Part shown: positions 25,003 to 35,309 of the stretch, one piece after another
Numbering within the stretch: position 1 is the first letter of the stretch
Layout: each line of letters begins with the position of its first letter
DNA from: Nodosilinea sp. LEGE 06152
GTDB lineage: Bacteria; Cyanobacteriota; Cyanobacteriia; Phormidesmidales; Phormidesmidaceae
Length of the DNA: 64,000 bases
Assembly: GCF_015207525.1 (NCBI RefSeq)
Contig: NZ_JADEWR010000003.1
Coordinates: 434,255-498,254, forward strand
Direction: 5' to 3'
Notes under the pieces: generated by a model
Database searches by the model: none
What the model saw: only the letters and a program-made list of their open reading frames with translations
Told to the model about the DNA's origin: nothing
Made by a program: the position numbers and the translations under genes

Positions 25003-25461
25003 GCGGCCCAGGATGGTGGATATCTAGACGAGGCCCGAAGACCACGCCTGGGGTTGAGTTAACCAGCAGCGGGGCAATTTAGATGGGAAGCCACAACGCC
25101 GACGATGCGGGAGTTGTGAGGGCCGGTCCCATACGGTAATGCCACATTACCCCAATTGTTCCCTCTTTCAGAGAGGGGTTATAGCATTCACCCACAGGGA
25201 TATATACTTCCGCCCGAAATCGCGGTGAAATGTGAAAAATCGATGAACCCTTGATCCCCATGCTTCCTTATGCGTCAGCACTCTGCTGGGCCAGAATTGC
25301 CCTTGGATAGATGCAATGCCCACGGGGTAGAATGTTTGGGCAATATACCAAGTCCAGCTTGGGGTCTGTAGTTTTTCCACCGACAGAACTCCACTTCTGG
25401 ACTTGAATGAGATTTAAACCACAGCGTTTCAGCTTTTTTTAGCGGTCAAACTAGCCCTACC
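25003..25461. other. 459-base intergenic region upstream of pheT
   Basis: No gene is supported in this interval between the divergent kinase and pheT genes. It contains a short hairpin CCCTCT/AGAGGG near 25160-25180 and an inverted repeat CAAGTCCAG (25349-25357) / CTGGACTTG (25397-25405). The latter lies 57 bases before the pheT start and could form a leader hairpin. I see no T-box features. Confidence 0.5.
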
Positions 25462-27900
25462 ATGCGCATATCTCTCAACTGGCTCAACGAATACGTCACT
25501 GTCCAGCTTTCTCCTCAAGAGTTAGCCGATGCCCTGACGATGGCGGGCTTTGAGGTAGAAGACATTGAAGATAGACGCACCTGGGCCGATGGCGTGGTGG
25601 TGGGTCGAGTGGTAGATCGCACCCCGCACCCCGATGCTGACAAGCTCAGCGTTTGTGTGGTGGATATTGGCCAGGCCGATAGGTCAACTATAGTGTGCGG
25701 AGCCGCCAATGTGCGCGCCGATATCTATGTGGCGGTGGCGACGGTAGATACGCATTTACCAGTAGTTGATCTCACCATTAAACCTCGCAAGCTGCGCGGC
25801 GTGCCCTCCGAGGGCATGATTTGCTCCCTAGCCGAGCTGGGGCTGGCGAAGGATTCGGAGGGCATTCACATTTTTGAGGCCGATGAGCTAGAACTGGGGC
25901 AGGACGTGCGCCCCCTGCTGGGTCTCGACGACGTTATTTTAGATGTCACCTCTACCGCTAACCGGGCTGATGCCCTGAGTATGGTCGGCATTGCCCGTGA
26001 GGTGGCAGCCATTACCGGAGCGGAGCTGCGCCTGCCCGTTATTCAACGGCCAACGGTGCCCAAGGGTACGGCGGCTCCGGTTATTTCCCTTACCGATGAG
26101 AAAGCCTGCCCGATCTACATCGGTACGGTGCTGAAGAATATTCAGCTGGGACCGTCTCCCCAGTGGCTGCAGCAGCGCCTAGTGGCGGCGGGCACGCGCC
26201 CCATTAATAATGTGGTGGATATTACCAACTACGTGCTGCTGGAGTGGGGGCAGCCACTGCACGCCTTTGATCGCGATCGCCTGCCCATGACCGACGATGG
26301 CCTAACCCTGGGCGTCCGCTACGCCCAGCCCGGCGAAACTCTGGTCACCCTCGACAGCCAGAAGCGCCAGCTGCAGCCCGAAACGCTGCTGATTACCGCT
26401 AACGATCAGCCCGTGGCCCTGGCCGGGGTGATGGGTGGTGAAGCCACCGAAGTGCACGATGGCACCCAGGCTATTCTGCTAGAGGCCGCCTTTTTTGACG
26501 CGGCGGCGATTCGCAAGTCGGCCCGCAGCCAGGGGTTGCGCACTGAGGCCTCAGCTCGCTACGAGCGCGGCGTCAACCCGGCCGAGCTGGGGCTGGCCTG
26601 CGATCGCGCCCTCCAGCTACTTCAGGAGCTGGCCGGGGCTACCGTGGTGGCCCAAACCGTGGGCACGACAGCCTTCGGAGCCACGATTCCTGAACGGGTG
26701 CTGACCCTACGGCTAAACCGGGTGACTCAGCTGCTGGGGAAGGTGGTCAATCTGGGCAATACGCCTCAAGCGTTGCCGCCTGAAACCATTCAGCAGCTGC
26801 TCGAAACCCTGGGCTGCCGGGTAGCGCCCACCGACGACGCAGGGGTGTGGGCCGTGACGGTGCCCGCCTACCGCTACCGCGACCTGGAGCGCGAGGTCGA
26901 TTTGATTGAAGAAGTGGCCCGCCTCTACGGCTATAACCACTTTGCCGACACTCTGCCCCAAAAGGCGGTAGGCGGCTACCTCTCGGTGGAGGCAGCCCTG
27001 CGCCGACGGCTGCGAGAGGCCTTTCGGGCGGCGGGGCTGACCGAGCTGCTGCACTACTCGCTGACCAAGCCCACCAGCGATCGCCAGGTCACTTTGGCCA
27101 ACCCCCTGTTTCCTGAATATTCGGCCCTGCGGCAGGATTTGGTTGACGGTCTGATCGAGGCCTACGCCTTTAACCTCAACCAGAGCAACGGCCCTCTCAA
27201 CGGCTTTGAGATCGGCCATATTTTCTGGCAGGACGAGGAGGGCATCCACGAGGCCGAGGCGGTAGGCGGCATTGTTGGCGGCGACGGGCGGTCGAGTCAG
27301 TGGGTGACCAGTGGTCAAGACCAGCCCCTTACCTGGTACGAAGCCAAGGGCATTTTAGACAGCGTGTTCCATCGCCTGGGGCTGGCGGTCGACTACCGTG
27401 CCGACAGCACCGATCCGCGCTTTCACCCCGGTCGCACGGCATCGCTGTGGGTGCGGGGGCGGCTAGAGCTGGGTCGCTTTGGCCAGCTCCACCCCCAACT
27501 GCGTCAGCAGCGTCAGCTGCCCGCCGAGGTGTATGTGTTTCAGCTCGACTGGTCGGCGCTGGCGACCTGCCTGGTGCCGGTGCTGCAAAAGTCGGTCAAG
27601 TTTGCGGCCTACTCGACCTTCCCGGCCAGCGATCGCGACCTGGCCTTCTACGCCCCCCTAGAGGTATCGGTGGCCGACCTGACCACTGCCATGACCAAAG
27701 CCGGGGGCAAACTGCTGGAATCGGTGGCCCTATTTGACGAATACCGGGGCAAAACCGTGCCTGAGGGCCAGCGCAGCCTTGCCTTTCGCCTGGTCTATCG
27801 CTCCCCAGAGCAAACCTTAACTGACGACAGCGTCGACCCAGTCCACCAGAAGGTGCGCGCCGCCCTAGAAAAGCAGTTTGGGGTCACCCTGCGCAGCTAG
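25462..27900 (+). CDS. pheT: phenylalanyl-tRNA synthetase beta subunit
   Basis: The 812-residue protein is full-length for the bacterial beta subunit. In order: N-terminal domain [16 protein letters not shown]-like tRNA-binding domain ([17 protein letters not shown], ~45-155), B3/4 editing domain (~205-385, with [23 protein letters not shown]), B5 domain (~400-480), the catalytic-like core ([12 protein letters not shown] onwards) and the C-terminal FDX-ACB anticodon-binding domain ([13 protein letters not shown] to the end). It works as an alpha2-beta2 enzyme with PheS, which is not in the window; the unlinked arrangement is common in cyanobacteria. Confidence 0.97.
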   Translation: MRISLNWLNEYVTVQLSPQELADALTMAGFEVEDIEDRRTWADGVVVGRVVDRTPHPDADKLSVCVVDIGQADRSTIVCGAANVRADIYVAVATVDTHLPVVDLTIKPRKLRGVPSEGMICSLAELGLAKDSEGIHIFEADELELGQDVRPLLGLDDVILDVTSTANRADALSMVGIAREVAAITGAELRLPVIQRPTVPKGTAAPVISLTDEKACPIYIGTVLKNIQLGPSPQWLQQRLVAAGTRPINNVVDITNYVLLEWGQPLHAFDRDRLPMTDDGLTLGVRYAQPGETLVTLDSQKRQLQPETLLITANDQPVALAGVMGGEATEVHDGTQAILLEAAFFDAAAIRKSARSQGLRTEASARYERGVNPAELGLACDRALQLLQELAGATVVAQTVGTTAFGATIPERVLTLRLNRVTQLLGKVVNLGNTPQALPPETIQQLLETLGCRVAPTDDAGVWAVTVPAYRYRDLEREVDLIEEVARLYGYNHFADTLPQKAVGGYLSVEAALRRRLREAFRAAGLTELLHYSLTKPTSDRQVTLANPLFPEYSALRQDLVDGLIEAYAFNLNQSNGPLNGFEIGHIFWQDEEGIHEAEAVGGIVGGDGRSSQWVTSGQDQPLTWYEAKGILDSVFHRLGLAVDYRADSTDPRFHPGRTASLWVRGRLELGRFGQLHPQLRQQRQLPAEVYVFQLDWSALATCLVPVLQKSVKFAAYSTFPASDRDLAFYAPLEVSVADLTTAMTKAGGKLLESVALFDEYRGKTVPEGQRSLAFRLVYRSPEQTLTDDSVDPVHQKVRAALEKQFGVTLRS

Positions 27901-27921
27901 AAGCGTTTTAGAGAGCAAGGA

Positions 27922-27950
27922 AGTAGGGGCAAACGGTGTTTGCCCCTACT
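27922..27950. repeat. perfect palindromic repeat AGTAGGGGCAAAC/GTTTGCCCCTACT
   Basis: Thirteen-base arms (27922-27934 and 27938-27950) enclose GGT, starting 21 bases after the pheT stop. The outer GTAGGGGC matches the ends of the element at 13445-13570. It can form a very stable RNA hairpin, and could help end pheT transcription, but no T-run follows, so a repeat-family copy is the better reading. Confidence 0.85.
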
Positions 27951-27982
27951 CAGCTTTAGGGAAAAATCCACAAGAATTTGGT

Positions 27983-28711
27983 CTAAGCAGGCAGCAAGGC
28001 TCCCAGCAGCGCCGTCGCCAAAAAGGTAGCGCCAACGCCGCAAATCACCAGCCCGGTGCGCTGTATGTAGACCGCATTTAGCCGCTGGCTCAGCTGTCGC
28101 CCGATCCAAAAGGCTGCGATCGCGATCGCCATCTGCATCGCCGTAAAACCGGCTAAGTAGGCCACCAGCGGCATGGTTTGAGCCCCAAAAATCGCCTCTC
28201 CGTAGGCAAACCCGTGAAAGAGCCCTGCGATCGCCGCCAGCCCGGCAACGACTGCACTTTGGGGTCGATCTTTGCACGCCAGCAGCACACCAAACCCCAG
28301 CACCGAACCGGCGATCACCAGCTCAGCCATTGGCAGCGTGACCTCAGCCAGGTGTAGCCCCGTGCCGACCATTGCGGTTAGCACAAAGACCACGGGGATC
28401 GCAATGCCCCAGGCGCTGACCGCCGCCAGCAGTCCTGCCGCCACCACAAAGGCCAGATGGTCAAGCCCAATCACAGGGTGCCCCAGGCCCGACAAAAAGC
28501 CCTCGGCAAAGGTGGCGGGCACTCGCCCCCCCAGCGGATGGTGGGCCAGACTGGGGAGCGGCAGCAGCAGTAGGGCCGCGATTCCCGCAGGGATACTCGT
28601 TCCGAGTCGGTTCCCGAACGCTCCGCGAATCGCCCCCACCGCCCCGCGCCCCAGCCGATTCGACAACCCATTAGCCCCGATAGACCTCAGGACAGAAAAG
28701 CAATAATTCAT
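27983..28711 (-). CDS. hupE: HupE/UreJ-family metal permease
   Basis: The 242-residue membrane protein starts at an ATG preceded by GCGAGG. After an unusual ~35-residue basic N-terminus and a hydrophobic signal-like segment ending SLAHHPLGG, there are six more hydrophobic helices. The metal-binding signatures are HHPLGG, HPVIGLDHLAF and HGFAYGE. HupE/UreJ proteins move Ni2+ or Co2+. The cobalamin riboswitch directly upstream argues that this one supplies cobalt for B12 synthesis, consistent with the cobA gene in the same window. The specificity is an inference from that regulation. Confidence 0.9.
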   Translation of the reverse strand: MNYCFSVLRSIGANGLSNRLGRGAVGAIRGAFGNRLGTSIPAGIAALLLLPLPSLAHHPLGGRVPATFAEGFLSGLGHPVIGLDHLAFVVAAGLLAAVSAWGIAIPVVFVLTAMVGTGLHLAEVTLPMAELVIAGSVLGFGVLLACKDRPQSAVVAGLAAIAGLFHGFAYGEAIFGAQTMPLVAYLAGFTAMQMAIAIAAFWIGRQLSQRLNAVYIQRTGLVICGVGATFLATALLGALLPA

Positions 28712-28747
28712 CCGTACCTCGCAGACGAAAAAAGAACAGCAGCGGCG

Positions 28748-28935
28748 ATCGGCGGGCGTTCTGGCTTAGCTCTTTTAATGTTCAAACCAGTATTGGGTTG
28801 AACATTAAAAAGCTTCACAGCTGCGGGACAGCGGCAGACTTACACTGCACTTTCCCCGTTATCTCCAGTGGCTGATCCCCACCGGAACCGACAGCGCCCA
28901 AGCATCATAGCACCGGGTACGGGCCGTCCTGCCGC
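28748..28935 (-). ncRNA. cobalamin (B12) riboswitch upstream of hupE
   Basis: Read on the minus strand, the conserved core appears in order: GGTGC (28914-28910), then AACGGGGAAAG and the CCGCTGTCCCGCAGCTGTGA block (complement of about 28816-28836), and near the 3' end the B12 box AGCCAGAACGCCCGCC (about 28768-28753). This matches the cobalamin riboswitch consensus. A perfect 13-base stem, TTTTAATGTTCAA pairing between 28773-28785 and 28798-28810, separates the CCGCAGCTGT block from the B12 box as the variable peripheral helix. The element ends about 40 bases before the hupE start, so translational control is plausible. Confidence 0.9.
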
Positions 28936-29040
28936 AGGTTTATCAATAGTCACTCAGGTCGGTCGGCCCTGAAACCATCGCCAGCGACAAGGCCTTAATG
29001 TGATTGCGTTAGCATCGATCCATCTGTATCTCAGTTGGCA

Positions 29041-30687
29041 ATGGTTTCATCGTCTCGTTTAGCCCGACAAAAAGAAATCGTCGAAGTCGTACTGGGCCAC
29101 GGCTGGGACTACATGCGGCGACTGTTAATGGGTGGGCAGGCCGACGAGCCCGAGCTACCGCCCCCCGCCGTGCTGCGCAATATTTTGACCGAACTAGGGC
29201 CGGTATACGTGAAGCTGGGGCAGCTGTTGAGCACCCGCCCCGACCTCATGCCCCCCGCCTACATTGAAGAGCTGAGTGCCCTGCAAAGCACGGTTCCCCC
29301 CGTAGACCCCAGGGAGATCGAAACCCACATTCGCCTCCACTTGGGCCAGCCCCCCGAGGAGTTGTTTGAACGGCTGGAGTATGGCGCGATCGCGGCGGGT
29401 TCCATCGCCCAAACCCACAAGGCCGTGCTTAAGGATGGCCGACAGGTGGCCCTCAAGGTGCAGCGCCCCGGCATCGAACGCCAGGTCGAGCGCGACATGA
29501 CCCTAATTCGCGACATTGCTCGTCTGGTGTCAGCGACCCAGTTTGGCCAGCGCTACAACGTGGTTGAACTGGCTGAAGAATTTGCCGACGCCCTCAACGC
29601 CGAACTCGACTTCACTACCGAGGCAGCTTACACCGATCAGTTGCGCCGCAACCTCTCCAAAAGCGCCTGGTACAACGCCAGCCAGCTGATCGTGCCAGAA
29701 ATCTACTGGGATCTGACCAATTCTAAGATCATGGCCATGGAGTGGCTGGAGGGTACCCCCCTGCTTCAGGCCGACCTGCGGGCCGAAGACGTCCATAGCG
29801 ACAGCGTTGGGCTAAGGTCGCAGGCTACTACCCTGCTGTTTCGAGCCTTCTTTAAGCAGTATTTTGTCGACGGCTTCTTTCATGCCGACCCTCACCCCGG
29901 CAACATCTTTTATCTAGACGACGGCCGCCTGGCCCTGCTCGACTGCGGCATGATGGGCCACATGGACCCGCGCACCCGCACCACGATGACCGAAATGGTG
30001 CTGGCTATTGCCAACTGTGATGCCCAGCGCTGCGCCCAGCTCACCCTACAGCTGGCCGAGCCCCTGAAGCCAGTTAACCTAGCCCGGCTGGAGAGTGACT
30101 ACACCCGCCTGCTGGGTCGCTACTACGGCCTTAGCCTGGAGCAGATCAACACCGCCGAAATTTTTGGTGAAATCTTAGCGGCGGGCATTCGCAACAACCT
30201 GCGCTGGCCCGCCAATGTAGGGCTGTTTACCAAATCGCTGGCCAACCTGGAGGGGGCGACCCGCCAGTTCAACCCCGGCGTCAATCTGCTTGATGAAGTG
30301 CGTCCACTGATGGCCGATCTGTTCCGTCAGCAGCTGGTGGGAGACGATCCACTGCTGGCGCTGCTGCGCACGGGGCTGGAGTTTCGCAACCTGTCGCTGA
30401 GCTCGCCGCGCCAGGTAGGCTTTTTGCTCGATCGCCTCAGCTCTGAGCAGCTAACCTTTAACCTCAATATCCAGGGGGTTGATGACCTGCGCCGCAGCCT
30501 CGACGAGGCCTCTACCCGCCAGTCGTTTAGCATTGTGGTGGCCGCGCTGATTGTGGGAGCGGCGATCGTCGCCACGGGCCGTCAGTCGCCCCAGGGGCAG
30601 ATTCTCAGCATTGTTTTGTTTGCAGCAGCCAGCTTCTTTGGCCTGTGGCTGCTGTTTGGCATTGTGCGCCCCCGGCGGCGGCGATAG
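29041..30687 (+). CDS. ABC1/AarF/UbiB-family atypical kinase
   Basis: The protein has 548 residues from ATG 29041 (a TTG two codons earlier is possible). Family motifs: KLGQLLSTRPDLMP (KxGQ motif), the Ala-rich nucleotide loop AAGSIAQTHKAVL, Lys in VALKVQRPG, and DGFFHADPHPGNIF with LLDCGMMG as the DFG equivalent. Two C-terminal hydrophobic helices (~500-545) end in a basic tail. Members act in quinone synthesis or plastid/thylakoid lipid homeostasis. Cyanobacteria have several copies, so the exact role is unclear. It is divergent from hupE. Confidence 0.92.
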   Translation: MVSSSRLARQKEIVEVVLGHGWDYMRRLLMGGQADEPELPPPAVLRNILTELGPVYVKLGQLLSTRPDLMPPAYIEELSALQSTVPPVDPREIETHIRLHLGQPPEELFERLEYGAIAAGSIAQTHKAVLKDGRQVALKVQRPGIERQVERDMTLIRDIARLVSATQFGQRYNVVELAEEFADALNAELDFTTEAAYTDQLRRNLSKSAWYNASQLIVPEIYWDLTNSKIMAMEWLEGTPLLQADLRAEDVHSDSVGLRSQATTLLFRAFFKQYFVDGFFHADPHPGNIFYLDDGRLALLDCGMMGHMDPRTRTTMTEMVLAIANCDAQRCAQLTLQLAEPLKPVNLARLESDYTRLLGRYYGLSLEQINTAEIFGEILAAGIRNNLRWPANVGLFTKSLANLEGATRQFNPGVNLLDEVRPLMADLFRQQLVGDDPLLALLRTGLEFRNLSLSSPRQVGFLLDRLSSEQLTFNLNIQGVDDLRRSLDEASTRQSFSIVVAALIVGAAIVATGRQSPQGQILSIVLFAAASFFGLWLLFGIVRPRRRR

Positions 30688-30711
30688 CGATCGCCCCAAA
30701 ACAAAATCCGA

Positions 30712-32142
30712 TCAGGCTCTTTGGGCTTTGTACTTGTCCTTGAACAGGGCCTGCTGTATTTTATGGTCGACAATGGGGGCGGGGTAATCGCCGCGATCGC
30801 CCGCCGCGATCTTCCCAGTCACTAGGGCTCCGGTATCCAGCGACCTGAGTTCGGGTACCCACTGGCGAATGTATTCGGCCTCCGCGTCATACTTTTGGGC
30901 CTGGCTGGCGGGGTTAAAAATCCGCAGCGGTTTGGGGTCCATGCCGCTGGAGGCACTCCACTGCCAGCCGCCGTTGTTGGCCGACAGATCGCCATCCACT
31001 AAGTGCTGCATAAAGTACCTCTCGCCCCACTGCCAGTTGACAATCAGGTCTTTGGTCAGAAAGCTGGCCACGATCATGCGGCAGCGGTTGTGCATCCAGC
31101 CAATCTCGTTGAGCTGGCGCATGGCGGCATCGACAATGGGGTAGCCGGTGCGCCCTTCACACCAGGCAGCAAAGTGGTCTTCATTGTTGACCCAGGGAAA
31201 GTTTTTTAGCGGAGCCCGGTAGGGGCCATCGGCTAGCTCCGGGAAAAAGTACATCACGTGCTGATAAAACTCGCGCCAGGCCAGCTCCTGTTGCCAGGTG
31301 CGCACGTTATCGCGGGTTTCGTCACTGCGGCTGCGGCTGTAGGCGGCATCGGCGGCAGCCCACACGGTGCGAATGCCCACGGCCCCAAACTTCAGCGCTG
31401 CACTCAGGCGCGAGGTGCCATCTACAAAGGGAAAGTCGCGCTGCTCGTCGTAGGCAGCTACGGCGCGGTCATCGTCGCAGAATGCCTCTAGTCGCTCCAG
31501 TGCCCCCTGCTCTCCAGGGTCTACGGGGAATCCATTTTGCCAGCTGAAGCCCAAATCAGCGGCGCTGGGTAGCGCAATGCAGCCCACCTTCTCCGCCGCC
31601 TGCTGCTGCTCGGCACTCAGGGGGGTCAGCCCCTCGGGCGTGGGCAGGGGCGCGGCTTTAGCTTGCTGAATCCAGTTGCGCCAGAAGGGGGTGTAAACAC
31701 TGTAGGGCTCTCCCGCCCCGGTGCGAACCTCCCCTGGGGCGTGCAGCAGCTGATCCCAAAAGGTGGTGTGAAATTCGATACCAGCTTCCTTAAGCGCCTG
31801 GGCCACACTGGTATCGCGCTGACGCGAGTAGGGTTCTACATCGCGGTTCCAGTAGATCGCATCGACCTCTAGGGCTTGAGCGAGCGCCGGAATCTTCTGG
31901 CCCGGGTCGCCCTGAAGAATTAACAGCTGCCCGCCCGCTTGGGTATAGGCTGTTTGTAGCGCCTCCAGGCAGCCAATCATGTAGGCCACCCGCGCCGGGG
32001 CTACGTCGCCGTTTTGAAGAATGCCGGGGTCAAGGCAAAAGACGCCTACCACCTGGGGGGTGCGATCGCGCGCCGCACTCAAGCCCACGTTGTCGCCCAA
32101 TCGCAGGTCGCGGCGGTGCCAAAACAACACTAAATCGGCCAT
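30712..32142 (-). CDS. phr: class I deoxyribodipyrimidine photolyase
   Basis: The protein has 476 residues from ATG 32142 (MADLVLFWHRRDLRLGDN), 12 residues downstream of the first in-frame ATG. The N-terminal alpha/beta antenna domain carries HRRDLRLGD; the C-terminal FAD domain has TSRLSAALKFGAVGIR, LAWREFYQHVMY, RTGYPIVDAAMRQL and the signature DGDLSANNGGWQWSASSG. It splits cyclobutane pyrimidine dimers with blue light. The size and sequence are like the cyanobacterial 8-HDF-type enzymes, and I see no cryptochrome C-terminal extension. The gene converges on the ABC1 kinase gene with a 24-base gap. Confidence 0.95.
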   Translation of the reverse strand: MADLVLFWHRRDLRLGDNVGLSAARDRTPQVVGVFCLDPGILQNGDVAPARVAYMIGCLEALQTAYTQAGGQLLILQGDPGQKIPALAQALEVDAIYWNRDVEPYSRQRDTSVAQALKEAGIEFHTTFWDQLLHAPGEVRTGAGEPYSVYTPFWRNWIQQAKAAPLPTPEGLTPLSAEQQQAAEKVGCIALPSAADLGFSWQNGFPVDPGEQGALERLEAFCDDDRAVAAYDEQRDFPFVDGTSRLSAALKFGAVGIRTVWAAADAAYSRSRSDETRDNVRTWQQELAWREFYQHVMYFFPELADGPYRAPLKNFPWVNNEDHFAAWCEGRTGYPIVDAAMRQLNEIGWMHNRCRMIVASFLTKDLIVNWQWGERYFMQHLVDGDLSANNGGWQWSASSGMDPKPLRIFNPASQAQKYDAEAEYIRQWVPELRSLDTGALVTGKIAAGDRGDYPAPIVDHKIQQALFKDKYKAQRA

Positions 32143-32280
32143 AGATGCAGCCCTAACGTCCTCTCCAAACGGCTTCAATCAGCGAATATTCAGTATAACG
32201 ACATTAGCAATTGGGGTTGGGCAGCTTCTATCATGGGGCAGATTCGGTCCGCAAGCCCAGCCTTTTTGAGGAGATCAACC

Positions 32281-32445
32281 ATGCTGCAAAACAAGCAAAT
32301 CATCATGCGCACCTTCAATGGCTACCTTGATTTTTTATCTGAAAGCCAGCCTGCCCTTTCTCCCGATGCCGCCTGCCAGGTCGCGGCCCTGCTAACTCAG
32401 GCCGAGTTCAACCTGCAAATGGCCGAAAACAGCCGTAAGTCTTAG
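32281..32445 (+). CDS. small hypothetical protein, 54 residues
   Basis: ATG 32281 has GAGGAG at 32268-32273, seven bases upstream, which is a strong ribosome-binding site. The peptide MLQNKQIIMRTFNGYLDFLSE continues into two amphipathic helices (SPDAACQVAALLTQAEFNLQMAEN). Its composition is that of a soluble helical protein. I do not recognise a family. It is divergent from the photolyase gene, and a terminator follows 125 bases later, so the transcript would have a long 3' untranslated part. Confidence 0.6.
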   Translation: MLQNKQIIMRTFNGYLDFLSESQPALSPDAACQVAALLTQAEFNLQMAENSRKS

Positions 32446-33199
<754 letters not shown>

Positions 33200-33266
33200 A
33201 CCTGATCGGCTTATTCCTGCTGTTTTAGGCGGTGGGGATAGCCCTTCAGCTGAGTTTTTAATCGAC

Positions 33267-33305
33267 AAGAAGGCGCGGCTTAGAGTTCTAAGCCGCGCCT
33301 TCTTT
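33267..33305. terminator. bidirectional terminator between petF and ppa
   Basis: An 18-base perfect stem (33267-33284 with 33287-33304, core GGCGCGGCTTAGA) closes a two-base GT centre. It is followed by TTCTTT on the plus strand, with a mirror A-rich run on the other side. It sits 68 bases after petF and about 20 bases after ppa on the opposite strand, so it can serve both. Confidence 0.88.
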
Positions 33306-33325
33306 AGCTTTTATGAAATGCAGCG

Positions 33326-33835
33326 TTACTTAGCTGCGGCCACGCACTGCTCTACCAGTGCCGCGACTTTATCCACATTCTGCCAGCCCAAAATTTCGGT
33401 TACCTTCTTCTCCAAATTTTTGTACGAGCGGAAGAATTCAGCGATCTCATCTAGCCGGTGGGGGGCCACATCATCCAGCGACTTCACGTTAGTATAGCGA
33501 GGGTCTTCGGCGGGCACACAGAGAATTTTCTCGTCGCGATCGCCACCGTCGATCATTTCCAACATGCCGATGGGCCGCGCTGCAATCACGCAGCCCGGAA
33601 AAGTCGGCTCATCCATCAGCACCATGCCGTCTAGGGGATCGCCATCGTCGGCCAGGGTGTTGGGCACAAAGCCGTAGTCGTAGGGATATTTCACCGACGA
33701 AAATAGCACCCGGTCGAGAATAAAGGCGTTTAGATCTTTATCGAATTCATACTTATTTTTGCTGCCGCCGGTAATCTCCACCAGCACGTTAATCAGTCCA
33801 GGCTCGGGCTGAGCTGGAATACGGGATAAGTCCAC
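33326..33835 (-). CDS. ppa: inorganic pyrophosphatase (family I)
   Basis: The 169-residue soluble pyrophosphatase has the core signature [10 protein letters not shown], in which three Asp bind Mg2+, the substrate-binding KNKYEFDKD and YPYDYGFVP, and a second acidic set in [15 protein letters not shown]. It hydrolyses PPi released in biosynthesis. The size matches the hexameric prokaryotic form. It is convergent with petF across the shared terminator. Confidence 0.96.
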   Translation of the reverse strand: MDLSRIPAQPEPGLINVLVEITGGSKNKYEFDKDLNAFILDRVLFSSVKYPYDYGFVPNTLADDGDPLDGMVLMDEPTFPGCVIAARPIGMLEMIDGGDRDEKILCVPAEDPRYTNVKSLDDVAPHRLDEIAEFFRSYKNLEKKVTEILGWQNVDKVAALVEQCVAAAK

Positions 33836-34097
33836 AACGATACTCCAATGGATAACAAATACACATCACAGAGACGGCAGCCCGCTTGGAGCCTTACACC
33901 GCGAGAAACAGCGGCCAGGCTCTAGCAAGTGCCCTTCCGACATAGTATTCTACGGGGCGATGACTCATTTTCCGCAAGGTTTAGGCCACAGCCCTGGGGG
34001 TTAGGCGATCGCGGAGAAGAGGCTGAAGCTGTGCCCGCGCTTGAGCTCTGCTTTAGGTCAATGGCTCGATCACTGGGTTTCCAATGGGTTAGGTGGC

Positions 34098-34286
34098 TTA
34101 ACGCCCCGCCGAAGCAGGTACCGCAAAGGCCGGGGGCTGTTCGAGATTGGCTGTGGCCGATGAAAAATGGGCGACTATAAACAGCGGCAACGTTAGCGTC
34201 AATACCGCGATTAACACACCCAATACGCTCGATGAAGGACTAGGAGGTTCCCCCGCAGGGGTGTCAGGTTGACTAGCAGAATCCAT
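34098..34286 (-). CDS. small single-pass membrane protein, 62 residues
   Basis: Starting at ATG 34286 the peptide reads MDSASQPDTPAGEPPSPSSS, then one clear transmembrane helix (VLGVLIAVLTLTLPLFIVAHF, about residues 21-42) and a short Ala/Pro-rich tail. The Ser/Pro-rich N-terminus and single helix resemble small accessory subunits of thylakoid complexes, but I recognise no specific family. No obvious ribosome-binding site was found, and longer in-frame starts exist. Support is moderate. Confidence 0.5.
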   Translation of the reverse strand: MDSASQPDTPAGEPPSPSSSVLGVLIAVLTLTLPLFIVAHFSSATANLEQPPAFAVPASAGR

Positions 34287-34744
34287 ACATGCAGTTACAG
34301 AAATCAACAAGGGATCGCAGTTTGAGGTTGAGGCAGAGCCACAAAAGCCCAAACAATCCCGCATATCCAACCGTCATCGGTAGGCCTCGGCTGAGGCTAC
34401 CGCTATCGTGCGCTCTTCATGGACGAGATTATCGACGACAATGAGGCGGAAAATAGTTCCATCACGACCATAATGCAAGGTTATAGCAATCAATCCATGA
34501 CGTTGATCACCCCCAGGGCTTAACTTATGGCTAAATTTAGCCTACAGGTTTAAACCACTTCTGACTTTAGCATTCCCGACCGTTTGCAGGAGTTACGGAT
34601 ATTACGCCGCAGAAGGGACATAGGGGAGGAGGAGGGGAAGGATAAGAAAGGTGAGAAATATGAGGTTTTGACGGGTGAACCGTCAGAAACAGCCTAAATC
34701 GCTCCTCATTCCCTATCTCCTCGTCGAATCATCCTCCTAGCGCC
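34287..34744. other. 458-base intergenic region
   Basis: There is a hairpin CGGTAG-CCTC / GAGG-CTACCG with one bulged G at about 34378-34402, on the 5' side of the small membrane-protein gene. A purine-rich stretch (34618-34660) partly complements pyrimidine-rich DNA near 34705-34735. I see no gene. Confidence 0.5.
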
Positions 34745-35161
34745 TCACCCCTGCTTCCCCTGCCGCTCCAGCAGCTCGCGGATTGCTCGCAGTTCTTGCA
34801 GCATCTGCCGCATCAGGTCGTGGGTGAGGGTTTCTTCGGGCGGCTGTACCTGAATGGTGGGGTGCAGGCCTAGCACTTCTTCGGCAAACCGACGTACCTC
34901 TTGGGGACGAAACTCCAGGGGGGCGTCTTTGTCGCGGCGCACTTCCGGGTTGAGCTTGGTTTGGTCGTAAGGGGGGTTGAGAACGTCGGGGTCGGTGTTG
35001 GCGTAGCGGTACACCGAGGCCCGCGATCGATTGAGGTATTTTTGCACCGCTTCTACCGATAAGAGCGACGTTGTCTCTGCCGCAGCTGCGCTACCGGAGG
35101 AGGCATAGGGCACCGAATCGGCCGTGGAGGGGGGAGGAGCAAAGGTCGGGTCGGGAATCAT
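34745..35161 (-). CDS. putative helix-turn-helix DNA-binding protein, 138 residues
   Basis: From ATG 35161 (MIPDPTFAPP) the protein has a disordered Pro/Ser/Ala-rich N-terminus of ~35 residues, a winged-helix-like motif SVEAVQKYLNRSRASVYRYAN in which NRSRASVYRY would be the recognition helix, then a middle region with FRPQEVRRFAEEVLG, and a C-terminal coiled coil (MRQMLQELRAIRELLERQ). The layout resembles small excisionase/MerR-type cyanobacterial regulators that oligomerise by the C-terminal helix. The target is unknown; the oppositely oriented FAD oxidoreductase is a candidate. Confidence 0.7.
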   Translation of the reverse strand: MIPDPTFAPPPSTADSVPYASSGSAAAAETTSLLSVEAVQKYLNRSRASVYRYANTDPDVLNPPYDQTKLNPEVRRDKDAPLEFRPQEVRRFAEEVLGLHPTIQVQPPEETLTHDLMRQMLQELRAIRELLERQGKQG

Positions 35162-35309
35162 AGGGCCAGGCCATAGCAAATCTGTGGCTACTCTACCAGG
35201 TTCATTTAACCTGGTGCGGCCTGTAACAGAGCATGCCAAAGGGCGATCGCAGGTAGAGAAGGTGTGCTAAAACCTTGGCAGTGTCAACTAGATTTGGGTA
35301 GGACTTGGT

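Noticed and set aside
33929..34180. Plus-strand 83-codon frame between ppa and the small membrane protein.
   Set aside because: Composition is erratic (Trp/Arg/Pro-rich), there is no ribosome-binding site, and it is antisense to the membrane-protein frame.
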